From assembly GCA_008015155.1 (NCBI GenBank), contig SSFA01000026.1, positions 91,492 to 155,491 of the forward strand: DNA of 64,000 bases, read 5' to 3'. Under the pieces are notes generated by a model. That model searched no databases. It saw only the letters and a list, made by a program, of their open reading frames with translations, and was not told the origin of the DNA. This DNA is from Thiothrix sp. (GTDB taxonomy: Bacteria > Pseudomonadota > Gammaproteobacteria > Thiotrichales > Thiotrichaceae). Within the stretch, counting starts at the first letter, position 1; each line of letters begins with the position of its first letter. A program made the position numbers and the translations under genes. Shown here one piece after another: positions 44,031 to 54,500 of this stretch.

Positions 44031-45896
44031 ATGGACAAAAAAACCCTCGAAATCCGCGACTACATGGCACAAAGCCTGCCACTAAAAGGGCTGCCACTTG
44101 CAACTCTAGATGAATTAGCTAGCACTGTAGAAGAAATGAGCGCACCATCAGGTGAAACGATTATGCGTATTGGCAAAACCAATGACCATGTGTTTCTCAT
44201 TCGTTATGGTGCGGTTGAATTAGTACGCGAGGACGGCAGCTTACATGGACGATTTGGAGCGGGGGATTGGTTTGGCTATCGCTCGGTCATGCGCGGGGGC
44301 GAAGTTAACTTAACCGTACGTGCTTTAGAAGACTCAGTCTTCTATACCCTGCCTGGTAGCTTATTTATGCAGCTGCTGGAAAGCTATCAGCGTTTTGCGA
44401 GCTATTTCTCTGAACATAAAGCTGATCGGGTGCGTAATGCTTTACTAGAATTACGCAATACTGATAAGTACGCCATGATCACCTTGCATGTCAGTGATTT
44501 GATGAAGCAGCCTCTACTAGTTCCCACAACTACCAGCATACAGCGTGTTGCTCAGCAAATGAATGAACACAGCTCACGCACTGCGCTCGTGACTGATGAT
44601 ACCCAGCGCCTAGCAGGGATCGTCACTGATGCTGATTTTCGCTCGATTGTGGCACACGGTTTAGATATTCATCAGCCTGTGACAGACATCATGACCGCTG
44701 AGCCGCTGACCTTAGCACCGAATAACCAAGCCTCCGAAGCTTTATTATTAATGGCGCGGCGCAATATCCGGCATGTGCCAGTGATCGATCAAGGTCAGAT
44801 TGTAGGGGTGATTTCTGCAACTGACCTGCTGCGTGGACAAACCCACAGTGCTATTTACTTAGTAGCTGATATTTATTGTGCGCAAACTGTCGCGCGTTTA
44901 AGTGAGCTCAGTAAAAGCTTACCAAAAGTCCTCGTGGGTTTAGTCAAGCAGAGCTTACCTGCTTATGATATTGGGCATGCGATTACCTCAATTGGGCAAG
45001 CCATTGTGCGGCGCTTAATTGCATTGGCTGAGCAACAGTTCGGCAAGCCACCCATTCCCTATGCTTTTATTGTGGCTGGCTCAATGGCACGGCGTGAGCA
45101 AACCGCCCATACCGATCAAGATAATGGCATGATTCTGGCGGATGCTTATAGTGAAGCTGAGCATGGGCAATATTTCCGAGATATAGCCAAATTCGTCAGC
45201 GATGGCATGAACGCATGTGGTTATGTTTATTGTCCTGGCAATATTATGGCCACTAATGATCAATGGCGGCAGCCCCTAGCCGTCTGGCGTAGTTATTTCA
45301 ATAACTGGATTGATACACCCAATGGTCAGGCTCTCTTGAATGCGAGTATTTTCTTTGATTTACGTTGTCTTTATGGTGATTGCAGCTTACTTGAATCCTT
45401 GCAGGAAGATTTCTTAGCTAAAACTAAATCTAGAACTGTTTTCCAAGCCTTTATGGCTAGCAATGCTTTAAGCCATCGCCCACCGCTTGGTTTTTTCCGT
45501 GGTTTTGTACTGGATAAAGAAAGCGTCGACAGCGATGAAAAAGGGATGGACATGAAGAAACGCGGGGTCGTCCCTGTGATTGATTTAGCGCGGGTTTATG
45601 CCTTAGCAGGTGGTTTACATGCTGTGAATACTTGGGAGCGTTTAGACGCAATTGCAGCTAGTAATGGTATCAGCCAAGTCAATATCGACGACCTCAAAGA
45701 TGCATTTGAGTTTATTAGTATGGTGCGTTTACAGCATCAAGCCAAACAGATTGAACAAGGACAAAAACCCAATAACTATGTGCCACCAGAGGAATTATCA
45801 GCGTTGGAACGGCGGCATTTAAAGGATGCCTTCGAAGTAGTCTCCAATCTACAAGGCTTCATGACGACACGCTATAAAGCGGATAGCTTCCGCTAA
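44031..45896 (+). CDS. cNMP-binding/CBS/nucleotidyltransferase (DUF294) regulatory protein
   Basis: A 621-residue cytoplasmic protein. In order: a cyclic-nucleotide-binding-like domain (about 15-125), two CBS domains (about 155-275), and a GlnD-like nucleotidyltransferase (about 300-440) with VAGSMARREQTAHTDQD, where G-S and the D-x-D metal site are visible. A DUF294 C-terminal substrate-binding helical domain (about 475-615) follows. Such proteins resemble PII uridylyltransferase but their targets are unknown. They often neighbour an exonuclease and a solute symporter gene; neither is here, though the next 710 bases look like worn DNA. Confidence 0.88.
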   Translation: MDKKTLEIRDYMAQSLPLKGLPLATLDELASTVEEMSAPSGETIMRIGKTNDHVFLIRYGAVELVREDGSLHGRFGAGDWFGYRSVMRGGEVNLTVRALEDSVFYTLPGSLFMQLLESYQRFASYFSEHKADRVRNALLELRNTDKYAMITLHVSDLMKQPLLVPTTTSIQRVAQQMNEHSSRTALVTDDTQRLAGIVTDADFRSIVAHGLDIHQPVTDIMTAEPLTLAPNNQASEALLLMARRNIRHVPVIDQGQIVGVISATDLLRGQTHSAIYLVADIYCAQTVARLSELSKSLPKVLVGLVKQSLPAYDIGHAITSIGQAIVRRLIALAEQQFGKPPIPYAFIVAGSMARREQTAHTDQDNGMILADAYSEAEHGQYFRDIAKFVSDGMNACGYVYCPGNIMATNDQWRQPLAVWRSYFNNWIDTPNGQALLNASIFFDLRCLYGDCSLLESLQEDFLAKTKSRTVFQAFMASNALSHRPPLGFFRGFVLDKESVDSDEKGMDMKKRGVVPVIDLARVYALAGGLHAVNTWERLDAIAASNGISQVNIDDLKDAFEFISMVRLQHQAKQIEQGQKPNNYVPPEELSALERRHLKDAFEVVSNLQGFMTTRYKADSFR

Positions 45897-46307
45897 AGCC
45901 TGTTCTATTGAGCTGTGGAAGGTACAGCTGGTGGATACCAAGCCGCTTTATGGAATCTGGCCTACAGCAGTCTGTTGCTTAATCAGGCAAATGGCTTTAA
46001 AGCTCTATGCGCATCTTGGCGATTTGTTGCCAACTGATTGAGAACAGAATAAGACTGTAAGTGGAATCCCTGAGTCAATTAGCTTAAATGAGTTGATCGA
46101 CTGCTTGCATCTACCAACTAACTCCTAGCGCTCACAAAATGGTCTTTATTGGGGCAGCGTTTATGCAAATTCTGCCCTCTGCTTTACGCAAGTGTGCTTA
46201 TCAAGTCGATGATGAGCTCATCATCACTCAAGCTCTAAATGACTTACTGACTGTCCACTGGGCTGATGAGCAGATACACCAAACGGCCTAGCTCGCTCTG
46301 CTGTATC

Positions 46308-46331
46308 TACCCTTTATCATAAATTTTATTA
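46308..46331. repeat. Direct repeat copy 1 upstream of the SELENBP1-like gene
   Basis: TACCCTTTATC followed by ATAAATTTTATTA. It matches copy 2 except for two single-base gaps. Confidence 0.6.
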
Positions 46332-46487
46332 ATCTAACTGCGATGAGGATACACGATTTTATCAATAGTTTTGATTTATACGACTGTCATTAGTAGGCGT
46401 ATTATTAGGAGCTTTATTTTTATCTTAGATACACTACTGAAAATATTATTATTTTTTAGACTATAAACAACCAAGCCTGTTAATAAG

Positions 46488-46515
46488 TACCCTTTATCCA
46501 TAAATTTTTATTATT
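46488..46515. repeat. Direct repeat copy 2 upstream of the SELENBP1-like gene
   Basis: TACCCTTTATCC followed by ATAAATTTTTATTATT. It starts 180 bases after copy 1 and about 119 bases before the ATG at 46607. Confidence 0.6.
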
Positions 46516-46606
46516 CGTCTAGCTGCCAGTTTAGCTTAAGTCTGAAATAACATCCCATAGTCTCTCAGACAGAAATCAATGCTTAAAAACGACTGAGGGA
46601 CGAGAT

Positions 46607-48925
46607 ATGCAGAAAAAACACTCAAGCTGGAAGCTGCGCAGCATCATCGCTTGTGGCCTGTTTTATGGAGCTACAGGCAACGCTATGGCCGGTAGCCAAT
46701 ACTTAGCGGTTTGGGCAGGTGACCAAGTTATTGATCAACCAGGCCGAGCACCCGATGCCGACTTTTTAGCGATTATTGATGCTGATCAATTTTCTTTAAA
46801 TTATGGAAAAGTAGTGAACACAGCGGTTATGGCAAGCATTCCGGGTGAACACTTATTAGCTGAAACAGAAAACTATGTTGATAATGCGCTTAATGCTGCA
46901 ACGAATGGAAATTATCCATCCAAAAATGGCGACATTCTTGCCCCCAATCTATCTTCAGCGATTTTAAACGAAGCCCACCATTTTAATGCGGATCATGTGG
47001 TTGATCCAGTGAATGGCCATCACTATGTGTATCCGGGTGGTTTAATTAGCGCTAATGTGTTTGGTTGCGACATCACTGATCCACTGAATGTTAAACCCGT
47101 GCCAGGTACGCTCATTGCACCAGGTGTCAAATATAATCCCAGTGTACATACCAATATTCGCAATTTATGTGGCTTAGCAGTTAGTGCACGTGCTGTCACT
47201 GCTTTCTCTGGCACTGATGATATGTTCGTTTTACCTAATGGTAATTTGATCGCCACTTATATGGGCGCTAAGGGGTCAGCTTTTGATCCTACTAATGTAG
47301 CCAATGTAGGTGCTTTACCAACGGTCTCCCCAACCTTGCCACCTACTTTAACCACCCCAGGTGGCCTAGTGGAATTCAAACGTGATGGTACTGTAGTAGG
47401 TCAATACTCTGCGATTCCATCTGAACCCGTACCGGGGCATGGTTACTATGCTAATGGCCAATCCATGTTAGGTCCGAAGCGCTATGCACGCCGCCCTGAT
47501 ATTGCCTTAGGCGGGGTAGACAATAATGGTGCTCTAGTCAACCCAGTCACTGGTTTAGGAGGGGATACAGGCAATCCCGATGCCGGTTTATTAGCCCACC
47601 CACATGGGATTGATTTCCGTGCAGACTTACGGGGTCGCAAAATCAAAGGTGGGGTTGAGCAACCCGTGACCGGGATTTTAATGACCTCAGACTATGCTGA
47701 TCCAGTCAGCGTGGCCTTATCTGGTAATATGGGGATGGGGTTAAATCGCTCCTTGCAAGATAGCGGCACAACCGTGCGCTTTTGGGATATGAGTAACCTA
47801 AAACAAGGACCATACGCTGTTGCACAAATGCCCGATGGCCCACGGGTAGAAGCAGCAGCAGTTCATGAAGAACCTGAGGGCCTAATGGCCATGGCGATGA
47901 CCAAGCGTAATAAGGGCGCTTTCGTCGCTAGTATGTCAGGCGGTGCTCTGTATTACACTGCAGATGTCACTGTGTCTAACCCACAATTCAAGTTGGTTTA
48001 TGACTTTGGTCCTTCTACGGGTGCTTCGGTATTCCGTGTAACTGCTAATGATGACTACTTGATTTTACCTTTAGCAGGAATTCAAAACAAAACCTACCCT
48101 ACCACTACCAACCCTATTGCTGACCGTGATTACTTCGGCCAACACACTCCACGCGTTTTAGTCTTAGATATTCGCGCCTTAATTGCTGCGGGGACTGGTT
48201 TTAGATGTGATGCTGCACCAGCTAGTGCCTTTAGAAATAATGGTGACTATAACCGTGATGGCATCCCAGAAGTATTCAGTTCAGTGACGGGTGCACCGGT
48301 TACCACAGGCGTTAACTTCATTTATCGCCCCAATAATGGATCATTTGACTGCCCACGGATTACTTCTAGCGTCACAATGGGGGCTTTAGATGGCCATGCG
48401 GAGAACATCACTAGCCACGGTGGCCCTCATTTCGTTGTTGAAAATAAGTCAGGTTATAATGTAGCAAGTAGCCAATACTTTGTTGACTTACGCGAGTTTG
48501 CAGTACCAGGGATCGGAGCCTTTATGGACGCCTTCAACTTGCCTACTGCCAACAATGCGTTCTACTCAAAACTACCATTCTGGTCTTCAACGAATATTTC
48601 TCGTGATGCTTTACCAGGCTTAGGTTCAATTGGGGATAATACTGTGTGTATGATGAATCGTACCGGTCCGTTCCTAGCGCGTAACTATGCCTTCAACCTA
48701 ACGGACTTCAAAAGCCCTAAAGGCTGTATCGATATGGACTTCGGTAGCGCTGGTAAAAGCTGGCCAAGTAATGGCTCACGCCCAAGCAACGCTGGTAATG
48801 CCACACCTCACTCTATGACCTTTATAGATATGAATACTATCTATACAGACACCAGAGGCATTAAGAGCTGCTTACCTTACACCTACTGCAGTACACAAGC
48901 CCCGTATATCCCTGGCTGGTTCTAA
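46607..48925 (+). CDS. Secreted SELENBP1/methanethiol-oxidase-like protein
   Basis: A 772-residue protein with a signal peptide ending AMA (residues 26-28). Landmarks resemble selenium-binding protein 1 and bacterial methanethiol oxidase. They are ADFLAIIDAD then NYGKVV (51-70), NEAHHFNADH (121-130, HH as in the family), HPHGID (331-336), an RFWD strand (391-394), a VHEEPEG block (419-425) and GGPHFV then SQYFVD near 605-627. That enzyme family converts methanethiol to formaldehyde, H2S and peroxide with a copper cofactor. This protein is much longer than the usual 430-470 residues, and I infer family membership, not activity. A long hairpin follows the stop. Confidence 0.6.
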   Translation: MQKKHSSWKLRSIIACGLFYGATGNAMAGSQYLAVWAGDQVIDQPGRAPDADFLAIIDADQFSLNYGKVVNTAVMASIPGEHLLAETENYVDNALNAATNGNYPSKNGDILAPNLSSAILNEAHHFNADHVVDPVNGHHYVYPGGLISANVFGCDITDPLNVKPVPGTLIAPGVKYNPSVHTNIRNLCGLAVSARAVTAFSGTDDMFVLPNGNLIATYMGAKGSAFDPTNVANVGALPTVSPTLPPTLTTPGGLVEFKRDGTVVGQYSAIPSEPVPGHGYYANGQSMLGPKRYARRPDIALGGVDNNGALVNPVTGLGGDTGNPDAGLLAHPHGIDFRADLRGRKIKGGVEQPVTGILMTSDYADPVSVALSGNMGMGLNRSLQDSGTTVRFWDMSNLKQGPYAVAQMPDGPRVEAAAVHEEPEGLMAMAMTKRNKGAFVASMSGGALYYTADVTVSNPQFKLVYDFGPSTGASVFRVTANDDYLILPLAGIQNKTYPTTTNPIADRDYFGQHTPRVLVLDIRALIAAGTGFRCDAAPASAFRNNGDYNRDGIPEVFSSVTGAPVTTGVNFIYRPNNGSFDCPRITSSVTMGALDGHAENITSHGGPHFVVENKSGYNVASSQYFVDLREFAVPGIGAFMDAFNLPTANNAFYSKLPFWSSTNISRDALPGLGSIGDNTVCMMNRTGPFLARNYAFNLTDFKSPKGCIDMDFGSAGKSWPSNGSRPSNAGNATPHSMTFIDMNTIYTDTRGIKSCLPYTYCSTQAPYIPGWF

Positions 48926-48952
48926 CCTTGAGCTAACCACTTATCACCTTAA

Positions 48953-48985
48953 CTTAGGATTTCATCCATAGCTTGAAATCCTAAG
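48953..48985 (+). terminator. Long perfect hairpin after the SELENBP1-like gene
   Basis: CTTAGGATTTCA (48953-48964) and TGAAATCCTAAG (48974-48985) form a perfect 12-base stem with a 9-base loop. No T-tract. Confidence 0.55.
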
Positions 48986-49038
48986 CCTAATGCAGTCTAT
49001 AAAATTTACTTATTGATAATTTAAATTGAGAGGTCTAA

Positions 49039-49221
49039 ATGCTTAAGAACATTGGTAAAGCTGACAAGATTATCCGTATCGTATTAGGTATCGCGATCTT
49101 AATGATCGGTTACATGAATCATAGCTGGTGGGGTCTTCTTGGACTCATTCCATTAGGCACAGCCTTATTAGGCTATTGCCCGCTTTATCCTTTGGTAGGC
49201 GTTAATACAAATAAACAGTAA
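49039..49221 (+). CDS. DUF2892 (YgaP-like) small membrane protein
   Basis: A 60-residue inner-membrane protein with two helices (about 11-27 and 30-45) and the conserved C-terminal CPLYPLVGVNT. DUF2892 domains occur alone or fused to rhodanese domains in sulfur-related proteins (YgaP). No enzyme function can be assigned to the membrane part. AGAGG lies before the ATG. It sits in line with the secreted SELENBP1-like gene upstream and the ankyrin gene downstream. Confidence 0.88.
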   Translation: MLKNIGKADKIIRIVLGIAILMIGYMNHSWWGLLGLIPLGTALLGYCPLYPLVGVNTNKQ

Positions 49222-49225
49222 CACC

Positions 49226-49259
49226 GAACTGGGTTAGGTATTCGAACCTAACCCGTTCT
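49226..49259 (+). terminator. Perfect hairpin after the DUF2892 gene
   Basis: GGGTTAGGT (49231-49239) and ACCTAACCC (49246-49254) form a 9-base stem, extended by GAAC/GTTC across a one-base bulge. It starts within 5 bases of the stop. No T-tract. Confidence 0.5.
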
Positions 49260-49306
49260 AAAGATGGCTTAATTAAAACCCTTAAACAACGTAGAAGCCT
49301 AGAATC

Positions 49307-50218
49307 ATGTCAAAAAAACTACTTTTATCGACTCTAATCATCAGTGTTTTTACCCTAAGCTCTAGCTACGCTGCTGAAGATAATAACTCAAAAAACGACC
49401 ATAAAATTGATTTCATAGCTGGTACTGAAAATCCAGTACAACCCTTATATGCCGCCACTATGCTGAATGACCTTGATAAGGTTAAAAGTCTACTGAAAGA
49501 CCAAGCAGAGATTAATGCAGCTTATACTGATGGCATTACCGCGCTGATGGTAGCTGCCGGTAATGGATATCAAGAATTGGTGGATCTGTTAATTGACCAA
49601 GGCGCCTCTACAGCTAAGCTAGATAACAATGATCGTAGTGCCCTGACTTATGCTGTGCAATACAATCAAGTAGCGATGACCAAGCATTTACTCGATAAAG
49701 GGTTTGATGCCAATCACGCTGATGGTAATGGTATGACACCCTTGATGATTGCTGCGGGTTTAGGCAATCAGGAATTAGTGAAAGTATTAATTGAGCATAA
49801 GGTTGATCTTAATCGTATTGATCAATTAGGCCGCGATGCACTTCAACATGCGGTAGAAGCTGGGCAAACACCCTTAGTAGATGCATTGATTGCTGCAGGG
49901 AGCAAAATAGATCTGCGCAATAATAATCAAGAAACCGCCTTAATGCGTGCGTCCTATATGGGCTTCCAACAAATTACCGAGAGTTTACTTAAAGCCAAAG
50001 CCGATATTAATGCACAAAATGTGTATGGTAGTACGCCTTTGATGTTCGCTGTAACAGGCGGGCGTATTCATATTGTTGAGACCCTACTCAAACACAATCC
50101 TGACCGTAATCTAAAAGATGTTAAAGGCAAGACTGCTCTAGATTTTGCAATGACACGTAATTTTAAAAAGATTACTGCACTACTCAAAGAGACGACACAA
50201 CAAGCCTCGGCTGAATAA
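49307..50218 (+). CDS. Secreted ankyrin-repeat protein
   Basis: A 303-residue protein with a signal peptide (about 1-22, ending SYA). It has about seven ankyrin repeats from residue 47 to the end; clear copies include DGITALMVAAGNGYQELVDLL, DGNGMTPLMIAAGLGNQELV and YGSTPLMFAVTGGRIHIVETL. Ankyrin repeats bind proteins; periplasmic examples have been linked to protection of enzymes such as catalase. Here the partner is unknown. It precedes the cus-type genes by 39 bases, so it may be part of their operon. Confidence 0.9.
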   Translation: MSKKLLLSTLIISVFTLSSSYAAEDNNSKNDHKIDFIAGTENPVQPLYAATMLNDLDKVKSLLKDQAEINAAYTDGITALMVAAGNGYQELVDLLIDQGASTAKLDNNDRSALTYAVQYNQVAMTKHLLDKGFDANHADGNGMTPLMIAAGLGNQELVKVLIEHKVDLNRIDQLGRDALQHAVEAGQTPLVDALIAAGSKIDLRNNNQETALMRASYMGFQQITESLLKAKADINAQNVYGSTPLMFAVTGGRIHIVETLLKHNPDRNLKDVKGKTALDFAMTRNFKKITALLKETTQQASAE

Positions 50219-50257
50219 ACGACCCTCTATTTTAAATGACTAACTGAGCTAGTTGCC

Positions 50258-51544
50258 ATGAATAAGTTACGCATTGGTCAAGGTGCTTGCCTGCTATGTT
50301 GTGCAAGCTTGATGTTTACTCTAAAGGCAGATATGACCATGACTGCAGCTAAGTCCATGCCTATGCATGCAGCAACTAGCCAGCAATCAAGCCAAGCGGG
50401 TGAAGAGTCTTATATTTGCCCCATGCATCCACATATTCATCAAGATGAGCATGGAACTTGCCCGATTTGTGGTATGGACTTAGTACAGACTCAGCGCACA
50501 GCAGAGCAAGCCAGCAAGATAGCTCAAGCTCCGGTTAAAGAAGAGCTCTTAAGCTCTAGCTCAATCGTCACGGTTAAACCCGAAAGTTTAACCATTATGG
50601 GTCTTAAAACTGCAAAAGTTGAAAAGAAGGTTTTTCCTACCCAAATCGAAACCTACGGTACAGTCGCCTATAACGAAGATACTGCTACTAACTTTGTTGC
50701 TCGCACTGAAGGTTGGGTGGATAAGTTGCATACCTTGCATGAAGGGATCAGGGTTAAAAAAGGTGACACTCTGTTAGATTTTTATTCGCCTGATTTACTG
50801 ATGGCTCAAGATGGCTTTGTGGTTTCTTTAAAAAATAATTTTTCATTTGGTGGTGAGCGCCAAGCCTTCTTTGACAAAGTAGGCCGCGAAAAGCTGCGGC
50901 TCTATGGTTTAACCCACGAAGACATTGAGCAGCTAGCCCAAACAGGCGAGCTTAAACAAAGCATTCCGCTTAAAGCTAATCAAGACGGCATCATTACCGA
51001 AATGGACGTTGATCAGGGCGATTTTGTCGATAAAGGCGGACGCTTTATGGTAATCGCTGATATGCGTAGTGTTTGGGTATATGCGAATATTCCTGAGCAA
51101 CAAATCGCCCAACTCGATCAAACCAATCAAGTTGAAATCACCAGCCAAGCCTTTCCAGACTTAAAATGGCAGGGCAAAATTGATTATGTCGGTGCAGCTC
51201 TAGACCCCAGCACGAATATGCTAAAAGTACGCTTATTGGTAGAAACACCGGACGAAAAACTCAAGCCTAATATGCGAGTGACAGCCCATTTGCACACTGA
51301 AGCTGAGTCGGCGCGTTTAGTAGTACCCAATGAAGCTATCATCCCAGCTGCACGTAATGAATATCGGATTGTAAAAGCAGTCACTGCTAATAGCTTTCAA
51401 ACTGTCTCAGTCAAAATTGGTCGAGTCAGCCAACATTATACTGAAATACTAAGCGGACTAGAGGAAGGCGAACAGATTGTGGCTGCTGGGCAATTTTTGC
51501 TGGATGCTGAAAGCAATCTACAAGCTAGTTTAAAGCGCCTATAA
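50258..51544 (+). CDS. CusB-type periplasmic adaptor of a heavy-metal RND efflux pump
   Basis: A 428-residue membrane-fusion protein. After a hydrophobic N-terminus it carries a heavy-metal-binding domain with CPMHPHIHQ (54-62) and CPICGMD (68-74), typical of Cu/Ag adaptors. The barrel-sandwich and beta-barrel parts follow: EGWVDKLHTLHEGIRVKKGD then LPLKANQDGI-like strands and VWVYANIPEQQIAQ. It connects the CusA pump to an outer-membrane channel; no cusC or cusF gene is seen. It is 24 bases before cusA. Confidence 0.9.
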   Translation: MNKLRIGQGACLLCCASLMFTLKADMTMTAAKSMPMHAATSQQSSQAGEESYICPMHPHIHQDEHGTCPICGMDLVQTQRTAEQASKIAQAPVKEELLSSSSIVTVKPESLTIMGLKTAKVEKKVFPTQIETYGTVAYNEDTATNFVARTEGWVDKLHTLHEGIRVKKGDTLLDFYSPDLLMAQDGFVVSLKNNFSFGGERQAFFDKVGREKLRLYGLTHEDIEQLAQTGELKQSIPLKANQDGIITEMDVDQGDFVDKGGRFMVIADMRSVWVYANIPEQQIAQLDQTNQVEITSQAFPDLKWQGKIDYVGAALDPSTNMLKVRLLVETPDEKLKPNMRVTAHLHTEAESARLVVPNEAIIPAARNEYRIVKAVTANSFQTVSVKIGRVSQHYTEILSGLEEGEQIVAAGQFLLDAESNLQASLKRL

Positions 51545-51568
51545 CTTAAAATAGAAACAATAAATGAT

Positions 51569-54500
51569 ATGTTGAATTCGATTATTGCTTTGGCTCTGCG
51601 CCAGCGAGTAGCTGTCTTAATCATAGCAGCTTTGATTGCGGTCTTAGGCTTACTGGCACTGCGCTCAACACCGATTGATGCTCTGCCCGATTTATCTGAT
51701 CCCCAGATTATAATTCGCGCCTCTTATGACGGACAAACACCACAGCAAATCGAAAACCAAGTAACTTTACCTTTGAGTCGACAATTATTAGCCATCCCAC
51801 AAACTAAGGCTATTCGTAGTTACTCCATGCTAGGCGATGCTTTTATTCATGTAGTCTTTAATGACGGCGTTGATTACGTACAAGCTCGAAATCGCATTAA
51901 TGAGGCACTGAATCAAGCAGCAAAAAAACTACCTGTTGGTGTTACAACCAGCTTAGGGCCCGATGCCTCCGGCGTGAGTTGGATTTATCAATACGCGCTA
52001 CAAGCTACTAAGGGCGAATATGATCTAAGCGAGTTGCGTGCTATTCAAGATTGGCAACTACGCTTTGAATTGCAATCCATAGCAGGTGTTGCAGAAGTTG
52101 CTAGTTTAGGTGGTATGGTCAAGCAATACCAAGCGGTCATTGACCCAACTAAGCAACAGCAATTAGGCATTAGCCTTAAAAGTATTGAAAATGCGATTCA
52201 AGCAGGCAATCAAGAGGCTAGCGGCTCGGTAATTGAATTAGCAGAAGCTGAGTATGCTATTCATTCCAGTGGCTATATTCAAAGCTTAGATGACTTAGCG
52301 AATTTACCTGTAGCACTACCTGAAAAATCCACTACCCCTGTACTTCTCAAAGAAATAGCCCAACTTAACTATGCTCCCGAAGCTCGACAAGGCTTAGCTG
52401 ATCTCAATGGCGAAGGTGAAGTGGTAGGCGGTATTGTGATTATGCAAGCAGGTCAAAACCCCTTGGAGGTAGTCTCTGCAGTCAAGGCTAAACTTGAGCA
52501 GATTCAAGCCACCTTACCGGCTGGTATAAAAATTGTCAGTACTTACGATCGCTCTAAATTAATCAACAGCTCTATTTCTGAACTAGCCAACAAACTTTGG
52601 CAGGAATCATTGATTATTGCTTTAGTCTGCTTAGCCTTTTTATGGCATTTCCGCTCCGCTCTAGTAGCCATTATTAGCTTACCTTTAGGTATTTTATGTG
52701 CTTTCATCATTATGCACTGGCAAGGTATTAATGCGAATATTATGTCCTTGGGTGGCATTGCTATTGCTATTGGGGCAATGGTCGATGCTGCTATAGTGAT
52801 GATTGAAAACCTACATCAGCATCTACAACGCTTTCAGCGAGAACAACAGCGCCAGCCCAGCACTCATGAGCATTGGCAGTTAGTTTATAAAGCCAGTATT
52901 GAAGTTGGGCCTACTGTATTTTATTGCCTATTAATTATCACCTTAAGCTTCTTACCCGTTCTGTTATTAGAAGCTCAAGAAGGTAGATTATTCGCTCCCT
53001 TAGCTTATACAAAAACCTATGCTATGGCCGCAGCTAGTGGGTTTGCTTTAACTTTAGTCCCCGTACTGATGGGCTATTTAATTAAGGGTAAACTCACAGC
53101 CGAAGAGCATAATCCTATTACTCACCGTTTGGCTCTTGCTTACCAGCCCTTATTAAATTGGAGTTTAAAATACCCGATTTACTTAGCCTTAGTCGCTTTA
53201 GTTTTACTAGCTAGTAGCCTTTATCCTCTCCTAAAAACCAGCGACGAATTGATGCCAAGCTTAGATGAGGGTGATTTACTGTATATGCCGACCACACAAG
53301 CCGGTTTATCAGTAGGTAAAGCGCGTGAATTACTTATTCAAACCGATCGTTTAATCAAAAGCCTGCCTGAAGTTGAATCAGTATTTGGCAAAGCAGGTCG
53401 TGCTGAAACAGCAACTGATCCGGCTCCTCTTTCGATGTTTGAGACCAGCATTCAGCTCAAACCTAAATCTGAATGGCGGGCTGGTTTGAGCCTAGAGGAT
53501 TTGATTAACGAACTCGATCAAAAAGTTCAACTACCTGGCCTGACCAACGCATGGGTACAGCCCATCAGAACACGTATTGACATGCTAGCAACTGGCGTAC
53601 GCACCCCTTTAGGTTTGAAAATTACTGGCCCTGATTTAGCCAAACTCGACCAATTAGGCAAACAAACTATGGAGCTACTCCAGCAACTACCTAACACCCG
53701 TAGCGTATTTGCTGATCAAATTATGTCTGGGCGCTTTATTGAAATTACTCCAGATCGGCTGGCAGCAGCTCAGTTTGGCTTATCTGTAGAAGATATTCAG
53801 CGCACTATTCGTTTAGCCATGGGTGGCGAAAAGCTAGCTGAAGCGATTGTTGAACGCGAGCGCTATCCAATTAGTGTACGTTACCCATTGTATTTGCGCG
53901 ACAATCTTGAACGCTTGCGTGAATTGCCTGTTTTGACTGAAACGGGGCAAAGTGTGCCCTTGCAAACTCTGGCTAAACTTGAGGTAGTAGCAGCTCCAGC
54001 CATGATTAAAAGTGAGAATGCACAGTTAACTAATTTAGTAATGCTTAATCTTAACAACACCGATTACAGCGCTTATATCAAGCAGGCTCAACTACTTTTG
54101 GCTGAGCAACTGCAATTACCTAGTGGCTATCAACTTAATTGGGTAGGCCAATATCAAGTCATGGAGCGGGTAACTAATAAATTAAAAATTATGCTGCCTT
54201 TGATTTTTGCTATTGTGTTTTTATTGTTGTGGAAAATTTTCCGTGACCTGAAATTAAGCTTGCTGGTATTAGGCTCCCTACCCTTTGCCTTAATCGGTGG
54301 GCTTTGGTATTTGTGGTGGGTTGACTTCAATTTCTCAGTGGCAACCACTTTAGGGTTTATCGCCCTGATTGGGGTAGCGACTGAATTCAGCGTGATTATG
54401 CTGCTTTATTTAGAGCAGGCGTGGCAGGCTAGCTCTGAAAAAAATCTTAATACTTTAAAATCAGCGGTTCTACAAGGAGCCCTCTCTCGCTTACGCCCTA

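Larger units (their letters stand above)
45897..46606. other. 710-base gene-poor stretch, possibly decayed
   Basis: No supported gene. Two short open stretches, about 45901-46041 (plus frame, no start) and a 50-codon ORF at 46139-46291 (MVFIGAAFMQ..., no ribosome site), could be relics of a lost coding region, but I cannot name a parent. The stretch becomes AT-rich after 46300 and holds an imperfect direct repeat (46308-46331 and 46488-46515). It also has AGCTGT/ACAGCT (about 45911-45929) as a small hairpin. It ends just before the SELENBP1-like gene and should carry that gene's control region. Confidence 0.45.

Noticed and set aside
44031..45896. GlnD, the PII uridylyltransferase itself
   Set aside because: The cNMP and CBS domains lead the protein, and HD and ACT domains of GlnD are missing.
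46139..46291. A 50-codon ORF in the 710-base gap as a real gene
   Set aside because: No ribosome site and no recognisable family; kept only as a possible relic.
49226..49259. A tRNA, prompted by a TTCGAA inside a stem-loop
   Set aside because: The stem is a simple gene-end hairpin; no acceptor, D or anticodon arms are found around it.
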